A stretch of 64,000 nucleotides of DNA from Devosia sp. Root635 (GCF_001427605.1 NZ_LMGZ01000004.1:1-64000); one strand, 5' to 3'. Shown: positions 1 through 9,349, counted from the stretch's first letter. Made by a program: numbers and translations. Notes: generated by a model from the letters alone, not told the origin.

Positions 1-342
1 CAAGAGCGGGCGGGGACCCGTGCCGGCTCGCGGTCTCACAACCTGGGACCCAACGGTCTCCCGCCCGCGTCAATCATGACACAATCAAACAACACAGGGA
101 CCCATCCCGAGATCGCGCCGCAGCCGCAAGGTGGATCGTCCGTCCACCTGACATGCCCATCCATCTCAGAATGGATCCCGGCTCAAGGCCGGGATGACAC
201 GGTGGATGGGGGCGGCAGCGTACTTGCCATCTCCCGCAAGGTTGCCCTCCAACCAATTGCCACCCCGAATACCCTTGTCCCCCATCCCCAGCCTTGGTAT
301 TCCGCCATCCAGCAGTAAACCCGGCGTGAGCGAGACCGAAAC
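1..342. other. Non-coding region upstream of the DAHP synthase gene
   Basis: I see no convincing gene here. Positions 6-14 (GCGGGCGGG) and 60-68 (CCCGCCCGC) are perfect inverted arms about 45 bases apart. They could be the end of an upstream transcription unit or a leader structure. A dispersed palindrome lies at 164-198. No clear promoter or ribosome binding site stands out before the ATG at 343. Confidence 0.5.
164..198. repeat. Dispersed palindromic repeat, family C
   Basis: A 35-base unit whose core pairs CCCGGC with GCCGGG around a CTCAAG centre. The same unit, inverted and with one mismatch, occurs at 37452-37486. This is a REP-like intergenic palindrome. Confidence 0.85.
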
Positions 343-1719
343 ATGACCACCTGGACCCCCGATAGCTGGCGCGCCAAGCCCATCTCCCAGGTGCCGGCCT
401 ATCCCGATCCCGCCGCTCTGGCTGAAGCCGAGCGCCAGTTGGGCACCTTCCCGCCGCTGGTCTTTGCCGGCGAAGCCCGCGACCTCAAGGCCCGCCTCGC
501 CGCCGTCGCCAATGGCGAGGCCTTCCTGCTGCAGGGCGGCGATTGCGCCGAGAGCTTTGCCGAACACGGCGCCGATCACATCCGCGACTTTTTCCGCGTC
601 TTCCTGCAGATGGCGGTGGTGCTGACCCACGGCGCATCCAAGCCCGTGGTCAAGGTCGGCCGCGTCGCCGGCCAGTTCGCCAAGCCGCGCTCCGCCGATA
701 CCGAAACCATCGATGGGGTGGAACTGCCCTCCTATCGCGGCGACATCATCAACGACATCGGCTTCACCGAAAAGTCCCGCGTGCCCGATCCCGATCGCAT
801 GCTGCAGGCCTATCGCCAGTCCGCCGCCACGCTCAACCTGCTGCGCGCCTTCTCCATGGGCGGCTATGCCGAACTGACCCGCATCCACGAATGGACCGTG
901 GGTTTCATGAAGGGCTCCAACTGGTATCCGCGCTACGAGGAAGTCGCCCGCAAGATCGATGACGCCATCACCTTCATGGGTGCCCTCGGCCTCAACCCCG
1001 ACAATACGCCCGCCCTCCGCCAGACCAGCTTCTTCACCAGCCATGAAGCCCTGCTGCTCGGCTATGAGGAAGCCCTGACCCGCCGCGACTCTATCACCAA
1101 TGACTGGTACGCCACCTCCGGCCATATGCTGTGGATCGGCGACCGCACCCGCCAGCCCGATGCGGCCCATGTCGAATATTTCGCCGGCATCCGCAATCCC
1201 ATCGGCATCAAATGCGGCCCCTCGCTCTCCAGCGACGACCTGCTGCGCCTGCTCGACCGCCTCAATCCCACCGACGAAGCCGGCCGCATCACGCTCATCA
1301 GCCGCTACGGCTCCGACAAGATCGCCGATCACCTGTCGCGCCATATCGAAACCGTGCAGAAGGCCGGCCGCACCGTCGTCTGGTGCTCCGATCCCATGCA
1401 CGGCAACACCATCAAGGCCTCCACCGGCTACAAGACTCGTCCCTTCGACCGCGTCCTCAGCGAAGTGAAGTCCTTCTTCGAAATCCACCGCGACATGGGC
1501 ACCTATGCCGGCGGCGTCCATATCGAGATGACCGGCGACGACGTCACCGAATGCGTCGGCGGCGTTTCGGCGGTCACCGAAGCCTCCCTGTCGGACCGCT
1601 ACAACACCTATTGCGACCCCCGCCTCAATGCCAGCCAGGCCCTCGAACTGGCCTTCCTCGTCGCCGAGGAAGTCCATGCCCAGAAGCCGCCGCGCCAGCG
1701 TCTGGCCGCCGGCGAATAA
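343..1719 (+). CDS. aroG: Class II 3-deoxy-7-phosphoheptulonate synthase (DAHP synthase)
   Basis: This enzyme makes the first committed step of the shikimate pathway, condensing phosphoenolpyruvate with erythrose 4-phosphate in the cytoplasm. The 458-residue product has the plant-like class II length. It shows the class II signatures GGDCAESF near residue 65 (the cysteine is a metal ligand in the family), [10 protein letters not shown] near 288, a DPMHGNT block near 350 and [12 protein letters not shown] near 393. The ATG at 343 gives the usual short N-terminus beginning WTPDSWR. It appears to be transcribed alone and is followed by a hairpin at 1747-1776. No allosteric ACT domain is visible, as expected for class II. 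The symbol is the one commonly used and could equally be aroF. Confidence 0.95.
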   Translation: MTTWTPDSWRAKPISQVPAYPDPAALAEAERQLGTFPPLVFAGEARDLKARLAAVANGEAFLLQGGDCAESFAEHGADHIRDFFRVFLQMAVVLTHGASKPVVKVGRVAGQFAKPRSADTETIDGVELPSYRGDIINDIGFTEKSRVPDPDRMLQAYRQSAATLNLLRAFSMGGYAELTRIHEWTVGFMKGSNWYPRYEEVARKIDDAITFMGALGLNPDNTPALRQTSFFTSHEALLLGYEEALTRRDSITNDWYATSGHMLWIGDRTRQPDAAHVEYFAGIRNPIGIKCGPSLSSDDLLRLLDRLNPTDEAGRITLISRYGSDKIADHLSRHIETVQKAGRTVVWCSDPMHGNTIKASTGYKTRPFDRVLSEVKSFFEIHRDMGTYAGGVHIEMTGDDVTECVGGVSAVTEASLSDRYNTYCDPRLNASQALELAFLVAEEVHAQKPPRQRLAAGE

Positions 1720-1746
1720 TCAAGCTGCGCATCGAAACCGCCTGCG

Positions 1747-1776
1747 AGGCTCCGCGCGACCTGTCGGGCGGAGCCT
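1747..1776 (+). terminator. Hairpin terminator-like structure after the DAHP synthase gene
   Basis: AGGCTCCGC (1747-1755) pairs perfectly with GCGGAGCCT (1768-1776) across a 12-base loop, 28 bases after the stop codon. The following sequence is only weakly T-rich, so intrinsic termination is likely but not certain. Confidence 0.5.
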
Positions 1777-1884
1777 TGTCGTGTCCGGCTTCCTTTGCCG
1801 GCCTCAGCCCGCTTAGCGGAAACTTAACCCTAATGCTTGATAAACGCGGGACACCCCAAGAGGGGACCGATCCCGGAGGATACG

Positions 1885-2883
1885 ATGAAGCGCTCTCTTC
1901 AAGGCGCCGTGGCCATGCTGGCGCTCTGCCTGGCGGCCCCCGTTCTGGCCGCCGACTATTTCGAGCCATACCCCGAGCTGCGCCCGGCCTATCCCGACAC
2001 TTGGGAACAGCCCGACGACTCCATCCGCTTCGAGTTCGGTGCCGCCTATTGGTATTCCTGGGGCGGCCAGAATGCCGGCTTCAATGCTCCCGGTGCCGGT
2101 GCCATCGATCTCAACGTCCGCGACCAGACGCATATTGGCGAACTGCACGGCAAGATCGAAGATCTCTCGACCCAGACCTATGTGGCCGCCCGCGCTGGCC
2201 TCGGCTTCCACACCACCGGCACCTACGACATTTCCCCGGCGGCCGCCGGCAATATCGGCACGAGTTCACGCATCGGCTATGCTGGCGCTGATTTCGGCTG
2301 GCTTCCCTTCGGTACCATGACCGATGGTTTCGCCGTGGGCGGCCTGGTTGGCTATCAATACTGGAAGGACGCGCCGGACATCGGCACCGGGCAATACGCC
2401 GCCGCCTTCGATCCCGTGACCGGCGCGCCGACCGCAATGGGCGAGGCCCGCGACGATTTCGACATTCATGCCCTGCGCCTTGGCGTCAAGGGAACCGCCG
2501 AATTCGACATGTTCGATATTCAAGCCGAAGCGGCCTGGATTCCCTACGCTCACGTAACTGGTGCCCTTGGCGGCAGCGCCCCCGGTGGCTTCAATTTCCC
2601 CGGCGTTCCCTTCACCATCTACGAAAATGCCCAGACCACGCTGAGCGGCCGCGGGCAGGGCGTCATGCTTGAAGCCATGGCAGGTTTCCATCCCACCGAA
2701 AATCTGGCGCTGCGTATCGGCGGACGCGCCTGGTATCTCGAAGGCAATTTGGACGCTGTATTCAACGGCACCGCAGCGGTCCCCGGAGTCGGCCCCGTTA
2801 CACAGGCCGAGATGACCTTGCCCTCCACCTACGCCTCCCTCTTCCGCTACGGCCTCCGCGCCGAACTCACCGGCAAGTTCTAG
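1885..2883 (+). CDS. Putative outer-membrane beta-barrel protein
   Basis: I do not recognise a named family. The ATG at 1885 is chosen because GGAGGA lies at 1875-1880 with ideal spacing and the protein then opens with a clear signal peptide (MKRSLQG, hydrophobic core, APVLAA). Starting 16 codons earlier would bury that signal. The mature 332-residue chain is rich in alternating aromatic and small residues (FEFGAAYWYSWGG, VGGLVGYQYW, LRIGGRAWYLEG). It ends in KF, a terminal phenylalanine typical of beta-barrels assembled by the BAM complex. It probably resides in the outer membrane. It stands alone between a terminator-like hairpin and repeats, and its ligand is unknown. Confidence 0.7.
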   Translation: MKRSLQGAVAMLALCLAAPVLAADYFEPYPELRPAYPDTWEQPDDSIRFEFGAAYWYSWGGQNAGFNAPGAGAIDLNVRDQTHIGELHGKIEDLSTQTYVAARAGLGFHTTGTYDISPAAAGNIGTSSRIGYAGADFGWLPFGTMTDGFAVGGLVGYQYWKDAPDIGTGQYAAAFDPVTGAPTAMGEARDDFDIHALRLGVKGTAEFDMFDIQAEAAWIPYAHVTGALGGSAPGGFNFPGVPFTIYENAQTTLSGRGQGVMLEAMAGFHPTENLALRIGGRAWYLEGNLDAVFNGTAAVPGVGPVTQAEMTLPSTYASLFRYGLRAELTGKF

Positions 2884-2916
2884 CTGCCCACAATGCCGCC
2901 CCAGCCACCGGGCGGC

Positions 2917-3025
2917 ACCTCCCCCTCGACGGGGGAGGTTGGGAGGGGGTGGCGGTTGGCCCCAATGTCGAGGTCAAACACCCCCACTCTTGATCCCTCT
3001 CCCGCAAGGGGAGAGGGTGACGACC
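2917..3025. repeat. Dispersed palindromic repeats, family A (two hairpins)
   Basis: ACCTCCCCC/GGGGGAGGT (2917-2939) forms a perfect 9-bp hairpin. A second unit at 2995-3018 pairs CCCTCTCCC with GGGGAGAGGG. Related units recur in most gaps of this window. The rest of the 254-base gap before nadE shows nothing else. Confidence 0.8.
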
Positions 3026-3137
3026 ACGACAACTCTCAATTCCAAACACACCCCCGCGCCTGACCCCTATGGCCCATCGCCCATCCCGATGCTATTGGCA
3101 GGCGCGTAGTTCCGCCCACCACCATTAGGCCAGCCCC

Positions 3138-4805
3138 GTGACAGACCACCTCCGCATTGCGCTCGCCCAGCTCAATCCCAAGGTTGGCGATATATCAGGC
3201 AATCTGGCCCTGGCCCGCACCGCGCTCGCCGATGCCGTCGCCGCCAAGGCTGATATCCTGCTGCTCTCCGAACTGTTCCTCACCGGCTATTTCCCGGACG
3301 ATCTGCTGTTCAAGCCGAAATTCGTCGCCGACGCCATGCAGGCGGCGCGCGATCTCGTGGCCGATACCGCGGGCACCGATGTCGTCCTCGTCCTCCCCAC
3401 CGTCTGGCTCGAAAAGACCGGCCTGCACAATGCCGTCCTCGTCGCCGAAAACGGCAATATCATCGCCACCCGCCTCAAGCGCGAGCTGCCCAATTCCGAC
3501 GTCTTCTACGAAAAGCGCTATTTCACTGCCGGCCCGCTGGCCGATCCGGTGACCATCAAGGGCGTGTCCATCGGCATCCCCATCTGCGAAGATATCTGGC
3601 ACCCCTCCGTCTGCGAACACCTCGCCATGCGCGGCGCCGAAATCATGCTCTGCCCCAACGGTTCGCCCTACTGGACGAACAAGCAGCATGTCCGCAAGGA
3701 TCTCGTCCGCGCCCGCGTGGCGGAAGACGATGTGCCCATGCTCTATCTCAACCAGGTCGGCGGCCAGGACGAACTGGTCTTCGACGGCGCCTCCTTCGGC
3801 ATGGAGCCGGGCAACAAGCTGGTTTTCCAGGGCAAGTCCTTCGAGAGTGATTTCATCGTCTCGGATTGGGTGCGCGGCGACAAGGGCTGGACCTGCGCCA
3901 GCGGTGAAGTCACCGAACTCACCACCACCGACGAAGCCCCCTGGCTCGCCTGCGTGCTCGGCTTGCGCGACTACGTCCACAAGAACGGCTTCAGCCAAGT
4001 CGTGCTCGGCCTGTCCGGCGGCATAGACAGCGCCGTGGTCGCCGCCATGGCCGTTGACGCCTTCGGCCACGAGAACGTCCACGCCATCATGCTGCCCTAC
4101 CGCTACACGTCCGAAGCCAGCCTCAAGGACGCAAAGGATTGCGCCACCCGGCTCGGCGTGCGCTACGACATCGTCTCCATCGGCAATCCGGTCGATGACG
4201 CGCTGGCCGAGCTGTCCCCCATCTTCGACAACCGCCCCGCCGACCTGGCTGAGGAAAACATCCAGTCCCGCATGCGCGGCGTTGTGCTCATGGCCGTCTC
4301 CAACAAGCTCGGCTCCATGCTGCTCACCACCGGCAACAAGTCCGAAATGGGCGTCGGCTACGCCACCATCTATGGCGACATGAATGGCGGCTACAATCCG
4401 CTCAAGGACATGTTCAAGATGGAGGTCTATCGCCTGGCCGCCTGGCGCAACAGCCACGTGCCCGGCGATTGCCTCGGCCCTTCCGGCGAGGTCATCCCCA
4501 AGGCCATCATCGCCAAGGCGCCCAGTGCCGAACTGCGCCCCGACCAGACCGATCAGGATAGCCTGCCGCCCTATCCGGTGCTCGACGCCATCCTTACCGG
4601 TCTCGTCGAAGACGAACTTTCCATCGCCGAAATCGTCGCCCAGGGCTTTGATCAGCCGTTGGTGGAACGCGTCGAGCGCCTGCTCAACATCGCCGAATAC
4701 AAGCGCCGCCAGGCCGCACCGGGCCCCAAGCTCACGGTGAAAGCCTTCGGCCTCGGCCGCCGCTACCCCATCACCAATGGCTATAAGGATCGGGTGATCG
4801 GATGA
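3138..4805 (+). CDS. nadE: Glutamine-dependent NAD+ synthetase
   Basis: It makes NAD+ from nicotinic acid adenine dinucleotide, with ammonia from glutamine. The 555-residue protein has two domains. An N-terminal nitrilase-like amidase (about 1-260) carries the Glu in LSELFLTGYFPDD, the Lys in RLKRELPN and the Cys in PICEDIW (C150). A C-terminal synthetase holds the P-loop LSGGIDSA near 290 and TGNKSEMGVGY near 400. The start is a GTG at 3138. The stop overlaps the ATG of gltX by four bases (ATGA, 4802-4805), so the two are probably translationally coupled. nadC lies elsewhere in this window at 24501, showing NAD genes are scattered. Confidence 0.96.
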   Translation: MTDHLRIALAQLNPKVGDISGNLALARTALADAVAAKADILLLSELFLTGYFPDDLLFKPKFVADAMQAARDLVADTAGTDVVLVLPTVWLEKTGLHNAVLVAENGNIIATRLKRELPNSDVFYEKRYFTAGPLADPVTIKGVSIGIPICEDIWHPSVCEHLAMRGAEIMLCPNGSPYWTNKQHVRKDLVRARVAEDDVPMLYLNQVGGQDELVFDGASFGMEPGNKLVFQGKSFESDFIVSDWVRGDKGWTCASGEVTELTTTDEAPWLACVLGLRDYVHKNGFSQVVLGLSGGIDSAVVAAMAVDAFGHENVHAIMLPYRYTSEASLKDAKDCATRLGVRYDIVSIGNPVDDALAELSPIFDNRPADLAEENIQSRMRGVVLMAVSNKLGSMLLTTGNKSEMGVGYATIYGDMNGGYNPLKDMFKMEVYRLAAWRNSHVPGDCLGPSGEVIPKAIIAKAPSAELRPDQTDQDSLPPYPVLDAILTGLVEDELSIAEIVAQGFDQPLVERVERLLNIAEYKRRQAAPGPKLTVKAFGLGRRYPITNGYKDRVIG

Positions 4806-6127
4806 CTGTTGTTCGCTGGGCGCCGTCCCCCACCGGCCGCATCCATCTCGGCAATGCCCGCCCGGCTTTGCTCAACTGGTTCTACGCCCGCCGCCACGGC
4901 GGCACATACATCCTGCGCATGGACGATACCGACCACGCCCGCTCCACTCGCGCCTTCGCCGATGGCATCGAACTCGATCTCGCCTGGCTCGGCATCACGC
5001 CCGACCTCCTGGTCCGCCAGTCCGACCGCACCGAGCTTTATGACGCCGTCCGCGACCGCCTGATCGCCATGGGTCGCCTCTACCCCTGCTACGAAACCGA
5101 GGACGAACTCGACCGCAAGCGCGCCCGCGCCCGCCTCCTCAACAAGCCGCCGATCTACGATCGCGCCGCCCTCAGCCTCACCGCCGAAGATCGTGCCCGC
5201 CTCGAAGCCGAAGGCCGCAAGCCCCATTGGCGCTTCCGCCTCGACGGCCGCCCGGTCCAGTTCGACGACCTCATCAAGGGGCCGCAGACCGTCAACACCG
5301 CCTCCATGTCCGACCCGGTCCTGCTGCGCGAAGACGGTTCCTACCTCTACACGCTCCCCTCGGTGGTCGATGATATCGACCTGGGCATCACCCATGTCAT
5401 CCGCGGCGAGGACCACGTCTCCAATACCGGCACCCAGATCGAGATTTTCGAAGCCCTCGGCGGCGCCGTCCCCACCTTCGGCCACCACAACCTGCTGACG
5501 GACGCGGAAGGGCAGGGCTTCTCCAAGCGCCTGGGCTCCCAGTCCATCAGCGATTTCCGCGACGCCGGCTACGAGCCCATGGCCATAGCGATCATGGCCA
5601 GCCTCAACGGCACCAGCCTGCCCATCGAGACCTACGAAACCCTCGACGAAATCGCCAACCGGCTCGATTTCTCCATGATCTCGCATGGTGCCGCCCGCTT
5701 CGATCCCGCCGAGCTGGACAGCCTCAACGCCCGCCTGCTGCACACTCTGCCCTATGAAGGGGCCGCCCCGCGCCTCTCCGCGCTCGGTCTCGAAGGCGAA
5801 GCCATGTGGCTTCTGCTACGCGACAATCTGCGCAAATTCGATGACATCGCCGAATGGGCAAAACTCGTCACCGGCCCCATCGCGCCCATCATCGCTGACG
5901 AAGACCGCGATTTCCTCGCCCTCGCCAAGGCCATGCTGCCGCCGGAGCCGTGGGACGAAACCACCTGGAGCCAGTGGACCGACGCCCTCAAAGCCACCAC
6001 CGGCCGCAAGGGCAAGGCCCTGTTCCTGCCGCTGCGCCTCGCGCTCACCGGGCGTCACGATGGTCCCGAGCTTAAGTCCCTGCTCCCGTTGGTTGGGCGT
6101 AAGGCGTGTCTGGACCGACTACCCTGA
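4802..6127 (+). CDS. gltX: Glutamate--tRNA ligase
   Basis: Class I aminoacyl-tRNA synthetase that charges tRNA with glutamate. The 441-residue protein opens with the HIGH-equivalent HLGN inside PSPTGRIHLGNARPALLN and has the KMSKS-equivalent FSKRLGS near 239. A GEDHVSNTGTQ block near 200 matches the catalytic core. Alphaproteobacteria often carry two GltX paralogues and make Gln-tRNA through the amidotransferase route. Which paralogue this is cannot be settled from one copy. It overlaps nadE by four bases. Its last 56 bases overlap the convergent DUF2865 gene. Confidence 0.95.
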   Translation: MTVVRWAPSPTGRIHLGNARPALLNWFYARRHGGTYILRMDDTDHARSTRAFADGIELDLAWLGITPDLLVRQSDRTELYDAVRDRLIAMGRLYPCYETEDELDRKRARARLLNKPPIYDRAALSLTAEDRARLEAEGRKPHWRFRLDGRPVQFDDLIKGPQTVNTASMSDPVLLREDGSYLYTLPSVVDDIDLGITHVIRGEDHVSNTGTQIEIFEALGGAVPTFGHHNLLTDAEGQGFSKRLGSQSISDFRDAGYEPMAIAIMASLNGTSLPIETYETLDEIANRLDFSMISHGAARFDPAELDSLNARLLHTLPYEGAAPRLSALGLEGEAMWLLLRDNLRKFDDIAEWAKLVTGPIAPIIADEDRDFLALAKAMLPPEPWDETTWSQWTDALKATTGRKGKALFLPLRLALTGRHDGPELKSLLPLVGRKACLDRLP

Positions 6128-7223
6128 CGATCTTATCGCCGAACTGCACCAGCCGCAATTCCGTTTCCGCCGCCGCCTGAACCGGCCGCGTCACCGGCGT
6201 TTCGCCCGGACCAGCCGGCCGCGGGCGGGGCAGGGGCACATCCACCAGCGTTGCCGTCTCCAGCGGCGCCTCGATGGGCGCCTGCACCGGCGCCACGCCG
6301 CGCGGGTCGCGCAGCGGCAGCGGGAAGGTCACCCCCTCTACCTCGATCATCGTCCGGCTTGAGCCGTCGGCCCGCGTCGCCACGGTCAGCGTGCCGTCCG
6401 ATTGCGGCGCCACCTTGCAACTGGCGCTCGGGCTGGTGTCGAGTTCATCGCGATAGCGGAACGCCGTCGGCAGCGCGGTATAGGGCTCGCCATACTGGTT
6501 GCGCATCTGCTCGGGCTCCTGGCCCGGATTGTCGTAGAAATAGAGGTCCACCGCCGTCGTCGGACAGCTTTGCTGGCAGGTCATCGCGTCATTGCCGACA
6601 AAGTCGGGCAGGGTCGAATAGCTGATCGGCCAGAAATAGCCGTCGCTCAGCCGCACGCAGACCGTACGCACCGTCTGATAGCCCTGATAGCCCCAGTAAT
6701 CCCCGCCATCGATCATCTGGCCGTCGGTGAAGTCGCCTTCCGACGTGGTCCCGAAAATGCGATCGAACACCGACTGCCGCTCGGTGGTGAATGTAGCGCT
6801 CGACCCCTGGTCGCCGCCGCAGCCGAAACGCGCCATTTCCTGCAGGATCGCTTCGCGCTGGGCGCCGATGGCATTGGCGGTATCCACCTGCCGGGCCACA
6901 TCGGCTGAAACCTCGCGCAGCCGCAGCACTTCGCGCCCGATCTGCCGGCATTGCTGGGTCAGCGGTATGCCCGCCTTGGCCGCGTCGTTGCATCCATCGC
7001 GCACATAGCGGCTTTCCATCGCCTGCACGTCGCGCTGGGCTTGCTGCGCCGCCTGCGAATTGCCGCCCATCTGCTGGTAGGCCGAATTGCCGTCGAACTG
7101 CCGCAGCGCCGCTTCGAGCTGGAAGCACTGCGCCGCCTGCGCATAGGCCACATTGACATCCAGCAGCACGCAGATCGCCGCCAGCGCCGTCACTATCAGG
7201 GCGCGCACGCCATTCCTGCCCAA
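6072..7223 (-). CDS. DUF2865 domain-containing secreted protein
   Basis: The 383-residue protein starts with an export signal (VRALIVTALAAICVLL, ending near AYA). A helical, Gln-rich stretch with CFQLEAALRQ and QCRQIGREVLRLRE follows. The central domain contains a DGYFWPISYST block, the paired cysteines in MTCQQSCP and DLYFYDNPGQE, which are hallmarks of the DUF2865 family of Hyphomicrobiales. The C-terminal 90 residues are Pro-rich and low complexity. Function is unknown; an envelope location is inferred. Its 3' end overlaps the convergent gltX end by 56 bases, and both C-termini look natural. Confidence 0.8.
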   Translation of the reverse strand: MGRNGVRALIVTALAAICVLLDVNVAYAQAAQCFQLEAALRQFDGNSAYQQMGGNSQAAQQAQRDVQAMESRYVRDGCNDAAKAGIPLTQQCRQIGREVLRLREVSADVARQVDTANAIGAQREAILQEMARFGCGGDQGSSATFTTERQSVFDRIFGTTSEGDFTDGQMIDGGDYWGYQGYQTVRTVCVRLSDGYFWPISYSTLPDFVGNDAMTCQQSCPTTAVDLYFYDNPGQEPEQMRNQYGEPYTALPTAFRYRDELDTSPSASCKVAPQSDGTLTVATRADGSSRTMIEVEGVTFPLPLRDPRGVAPVQAPIEAPLETATLVDVPLPRPRPAGPGETPVTRPVQAAAETELRLVQFGDKIVRVVGPDTPYAQPTGAGT

Positions 7224-7364
7224 GCTCGGTCTATCCTCTCGCCGACGCGCCGCGCGCCGCTTCCCCCGGCCTTAAGACAACGCTAGGACGGTTGGCAACA
7301 TTATACTGGCACTGCTGCGTCGCGGTAGCGCCGCAAGGCCACACGTTTGCGAGATTGCACCTCG

Positions 7365-8405
7365 ATGAAGCTAGCCACGCTCAGAAATAACCGCCCCGAT
7401 GGCCAGCTCGTCGTGCTCTCCGCCGACCGTGCCCGCTTCGTTTCCGCCACCCGCATCGCGCCCACTTTGCAGGCCGCGCTCGATGACTGGGACGCCCACG
7501 CGCCGGCCCTTTCGGCCCTTGCCGCCCAGCTCGATGCCGGCGCCATAGCCGGCCAGGTATTCGATCCCGCCCAGGCCCTGGCGCCCCTGCCGCGCGCCTA
7601 TCAGTGGATCGACGGCTCGGGCTATCTCAGCCATCTCGAACGCGTCCGCAGCCTCAAAGGCAGCAAGGACGAGGAACTGCAATCGACCCGCCCTTTGCTC
7701 TATCAGGGCGGCTCCGATTCGCTGCTCGCCCCCAGCGCGCCCATCGTCATCACCGACGCCGATCTCGCCCTCGATTTCGAAGCCGAGGTGGCGGTCATCA
7801 TCGGCGCCGTCCCCATGGGCGCCACCAGGGCCCAGGCATCGGCCGCCATCCGCCTCGTCACCGTCTGCAACGACATTTCCCTGCGCCGTCTGGTGGCCGA
7901 CGACCTGCAGAACGGCTTCGGCTTCTTCCACGCCAAGCCCTCCACCAGCTTCGCCCCCATCGTGGCCACGCCCGCAAGCCTCGGCGCTGCCTGGCGCGAC
8001 AACCGCCTGCATCTGCCCGTGCGCATCGAGGTCAACGGCAATCTCTACGGCCAGCCCAATGCCGGCACCGACATGCACTTCGATTTCGCCGACCTCATCG
8101 TCGAGGCCGCCCGCACCCGCAATCTGGCTGCCGGCACCATCATCGGCGGCGGCACCGTGTCCGTCAGGCACGATGAAACCCTGCCCATCAAGCGCGACGG
8201 CATCGGCTTCGGCTGCATCGCCGAGGCCCGCACCGTCGAAAAGCTCAAATACGGCCGCGCCCGCACCCCCTTCCTCAAGCCCGGCGACGTGGTCCGCATC
8301 GGCGCCCTCTCCCCCGACGGCACCACACCCTTCGGCGACATGGTGCAGTCAGTGGAACTGGTCTCTTCACCCCTCCCTTCGGGGGCGGCGCGCAGCGCGG
8401 GGTGA
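7365..8405 (+). CDS. Fumarylacetoacetate hydrolase (FAH) family protein
   Basis: Members hydrolyse C-C bonds in beta-diketo or oxo acids, or act as decarboxylases or isomerases, using a bound divalent metal. The ATG at 7365 gives MKLATLRNNRPDGQL, the usual N-terminus; an in-frame TTG 18 bases upstream is less likely. The fold shows DADLALDFEAEVAVIIG (metal-binding acidic residues) near 130, VTVCNDISLRR near 172, then GFGFFHAKPSTSFAP and GTIIGGGTVSVRH. No aromatic-degradation partner lies beside it, so the substrate is unknown. The last roughly 13 codons (SPLPSGAARSAG) are read from a palindromic repeat at 8366-8413, so the natural end of the fold is near SVELV. Confidence 0.88.
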   Translation: MKLATLRNNRPDGQLVVLSADRARFVSATRIAPTLQAALDDWDAHAPALSALAAQLDAGAIAGQVFDPAQALAPLPRAYQWIDGSGYLSHLERVRSLKGSKDEELQSTRPLLYQGGSDSLLAPSAPIVITDADLALDFEAEVAVIIGAVPMGATRAQASAAIRLVTVCNDISLRRLVADDLQNGFGFFHAKPSTSFAPIVATPASLGAAWRDNRLHLPVRIEVNGNLYGQPNAGTDMHFDFADLIVEAARTRNLAAGTIIGGGTVSVRHDETLPIKRDGIGFGCIAEARTVEKLKYGRARTPFLKPGDVVRIGALSPDGTTPFGDMVQSVELVSSPLPSGAARSAG

Positions 8406-8413
8406 GGGGGCTT
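8366..8413. repeat. Dispersed palindromic repeat, family A, overlapping a gene end
   Basis: The unit runs from CTTCACCCCTCCC through GGCGCGCAGCGC to GGTGAGGGGG. It matches the unit at 9204-9284 in order and sequence. It supplies the C-terminal codons and the stop of the FAH-family gene. Confidence 0.75.
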
Positions 8414-8748
8414 TACCACTGCTCGTTCCCTCTTGACCTGGGTGTGTCCATTTTGAGCGCGATACCCCGGCTCCTGCCCTCCCTCCCCCTTGAGGGGAGG
8501 GTAGCGGCGCCAGGCCCACGGGGCCTTGGCAAGGCTGGGTGTCGAGGCTTCATTCGACATAGAATTCACCACCCCACCCCCTTGATCCCTCCCTCAAGGG
8601 GGAGGGAGCCGAGTGAAGCATCTGCGGCCCCAGGGGAGGGCGCGATCCTCCCCTAACACCTTGCAATCGCTGATAACATTTCCGTGCAACGGTTGGGCCC
8701 GTCACACAGTCATGCCACCTTGCCACCCATCTCAATGAGGGTGCACTC
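8406..8748. other. Repeat-filled gap before the cytochrome c' gene
   Basis: This 343-base gap holds the tail of one family A repeat (to 8413) and a second at 8473-8613. I see no gene. The last 100 bases should carry the promoter of the cytochrome gene, but no confident -35/-10 pair is visible. Confidence 0.5.
8473..8613. repeat. Dispersed palindromic repeat pair, family A
   Basis: Two outward arms, CTCCCCCTTGAGGGGAG near 8481-8498 and CCCTCAAGGGGGAGGG near 8592-8608, flank a GC-rich centre. The same layout, nearly base for base at the arms, recurs at 46141-46273 between oppD and oppF. Confidence 0.8.
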
Positions 8749-9198
8749 ATGTCGATCAAGCATATTTCTGCCATGGCCATCGCTGGCCTTCTGGCTCTGG
8801 GCGCCGTTGCCGTCATGGCGCAGGACGCCTTCGTGCCGCCCGCCACACCCGAAGAGGCCGTGACCATGCGCAAGGCCCTGATGCGTGAGGATGGTGGCCT
8901 GATGCGCACGCTGAACGGTCTTTCCGGCGCCGAGGCCGCCGCTGCCGTCAACACCGTCCTCACGAACTACACCCACATCCCGGCGCTCTTCCCCGAAGGC
9001 TCCATCGTCGGCGATAGCGAGGCTCTGCCCGCCATCTGGGAAAACTGGGACGCCTTCAACGCCATAATCGAAACCGGCAAGACTGCGGCGGGCGAAGCCA
9101 TCGCCGCTGCCGAAGCCGGCGACGCCACAGCATACGCCACCGCCCTGCGCGCCCTCGGCGGCACCTGCGGTCAATGCCACCAGCAATTCAGGAGCTGA
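8749..9198 (+). CDS. Cytochrome c' (class II c-type cytochrome)
   Basis: A periplasmic four-helix-bundle haem protein. Family members bind NO or CO or carry electrons. The 149-residue precursor has a signal peptide (MSIKHISAMAIAGLLALGA, cleavage near VMA-QDA) and a single C-terminal haem c motif CGQCH (residues 140-144), the position typical of class II cytochromes. GAGGG just upstream supports the ATG at 8749. It stands alone between repeats. A role in NO tolerance is possible, given the truncated haemoglobin elsewhere in the window, but is not shown. Confidence 0.9.
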   Translation: MSIKHISAMAIAGLLALGAVAVMAQDAFVPPATPEEAVTMRKALMREDGGLMRTLNGLSGAEAAAAVNTVLTNYTHIPALFPEGSIVGDSEALPAIWENWDAFNAIIETGKTAAGEAIAAAEAGDATAYATALRALGGTCGQCHQQFRS

Positions 9199-9203
9199 CC
9201 TTT

Positions 9204-9284
9204 CTTCACCTCTCCTTTGGGGGAGAGAGCCTGCCCCGGATTTGATCCGGGGTCGGCGCGCAGCGCCGGGTGAGGGGGGCCTTC
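9204..9284. repeat. Dispersed palindromic repeat, family A
   Basis: It begins TTCACCTCTCC, contains a small hairpin CCCCGGATTTGATCCGGGG, and ends GGGTGAGGGGGGCCTT. The same outer arms appear at the FAH gene end (8366-8413) and inside putA (50833-50892). Confidence 0.8.
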
Positions 9285-9316
9285 CCTCCTGGAACTAATC
9301 GCCTCCAAAGCGATTG

Positions 9317-9349
9317 GGCGGTCCACCGGGACCGCCCCTTTTTCTTTTC
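9317..9349 (+). terminator. Rho-independent terminator
   Basis: GGGCGGTCC (9317-9325) pairs with GGACCGCCC (9330-9338) over an ACCG loop, followed by a run of nine T with one C. This is a textbook terminator for the cytochrome c' transcript. Confidence 0.9.

Noticed and set aside
166..1677. A 503-residue open frame antisense to the DAHP synthase gene
   Set aside because: Gly/Ala/Asp-biased translation with no motif, opposite a clear enzyme gene.
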